A DNA stretch of 23,371 nucleotides from Veillonellaceae bacterium UBA5809 (GTDB lineage Bacteria; Bacillota; Negativicutes; Veillonellales; Dialisteraceae). Within the stretch, counting starts at the first letter, position 1; each line of letters opens with the position of its first letter. The stretch lies in the NCBI GenBank assembly GCA_002417965.1, contig DIDD01000132.1:1-23371 (forward strand), written 5' to 3'. Shown one piece after another: positions 23,279-23,371 of the stretch. Under the pieces are notes generated by a model. That model saw only the letters and a program-made list of their open reading frames with translations. It searched no databases and was not told where the DNA came from. Position numbers and translations under genes: made by a program.

Positions 23279-23371
23279 CCTTAATTTACTATTTCCCTCA
23301 ATATGCATTTTTTGAAAGGCTGTACTGCTTCCATGATTTTTTTATGTGTTAAAATAAAAGAAAGCAAAAGT

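Noticed and set aside
1..23371. CRISPR array, insertion sequence, prophage or defence system
   Set aside because: No regularly spaced repeats, transposase, integrase, phage or restriction-type protein is seen; every long open frame belongs to a known chromosomal family except the 109-residue protein.

Overview
This 23.4-kb window reads as ordinary chromosome of a low-to-mid GC Firmicute. Every gene I can support lies on the minus strand. The housekeeping set (PcrA helicase, NAD-dependent LigA, GatCAB amidotransferase, DHH-family manganese pyrophosphatase) is Firmicute-like. A complete AcrB-type RND pump with a lipoprotein adaptor implies an outer membrane. Together these point to a diderm Firmicute of the Negativicutes; Dialister or a close relative is my best guess, from general impression and not from any search.

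Layout, from the left edge. (1) uvrB-uvrA excision-repair operon, with uvrA running off the left edge; its promoter carries a LexA/DinR-like SOS box. (2) gatC-gatA-gatB plus a translationally coupled small membrane-protein gene, ending in a strong terminator at 4375-4408. The gat promoter sits at the end of ligA. (3) ppaC, then pcrA-ligA with a 2-base gap, read in that order. A long-loop hairpin lies between ppaC and pcrA. (4) An RND adaptor-pump pair with its own promoter, ending in a long terminator hairpin at 13410-13450; no outer-membrane channel or regulator is adjacent. (5) A lone YhcH/TabA-family cupin-like gene. (6) thrC followed by a TVP38/DedA-like membrane protein. (7) A YnfA-family small membrane protein whose leader holds a striking 48-bp palindrome. 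(8) An amino-acid permease of the APC superfamily. (9) A tRNA-Arg(CCG) with promoter and terminator.

The genes cover DNA repair and replication (uvrBA, pcrA, ligA), translation fidelity (gatCAB), pyrophosphate removal (ppaC), efflux (RND pair), threonine synthesis (thrC) and transport. Nearly all the promoters I can read carry a TG motif one base before the -10 hexamer.

I saw no mobile element, CRISPR array, rRNA, phage gene or frameshifted gene. I found no convincing new multi-gene system. The best leads are regulatory: the palindrome before ynfA, the SOS box before uvrB, and the uncharacterised membrane protein coupled to gatB.
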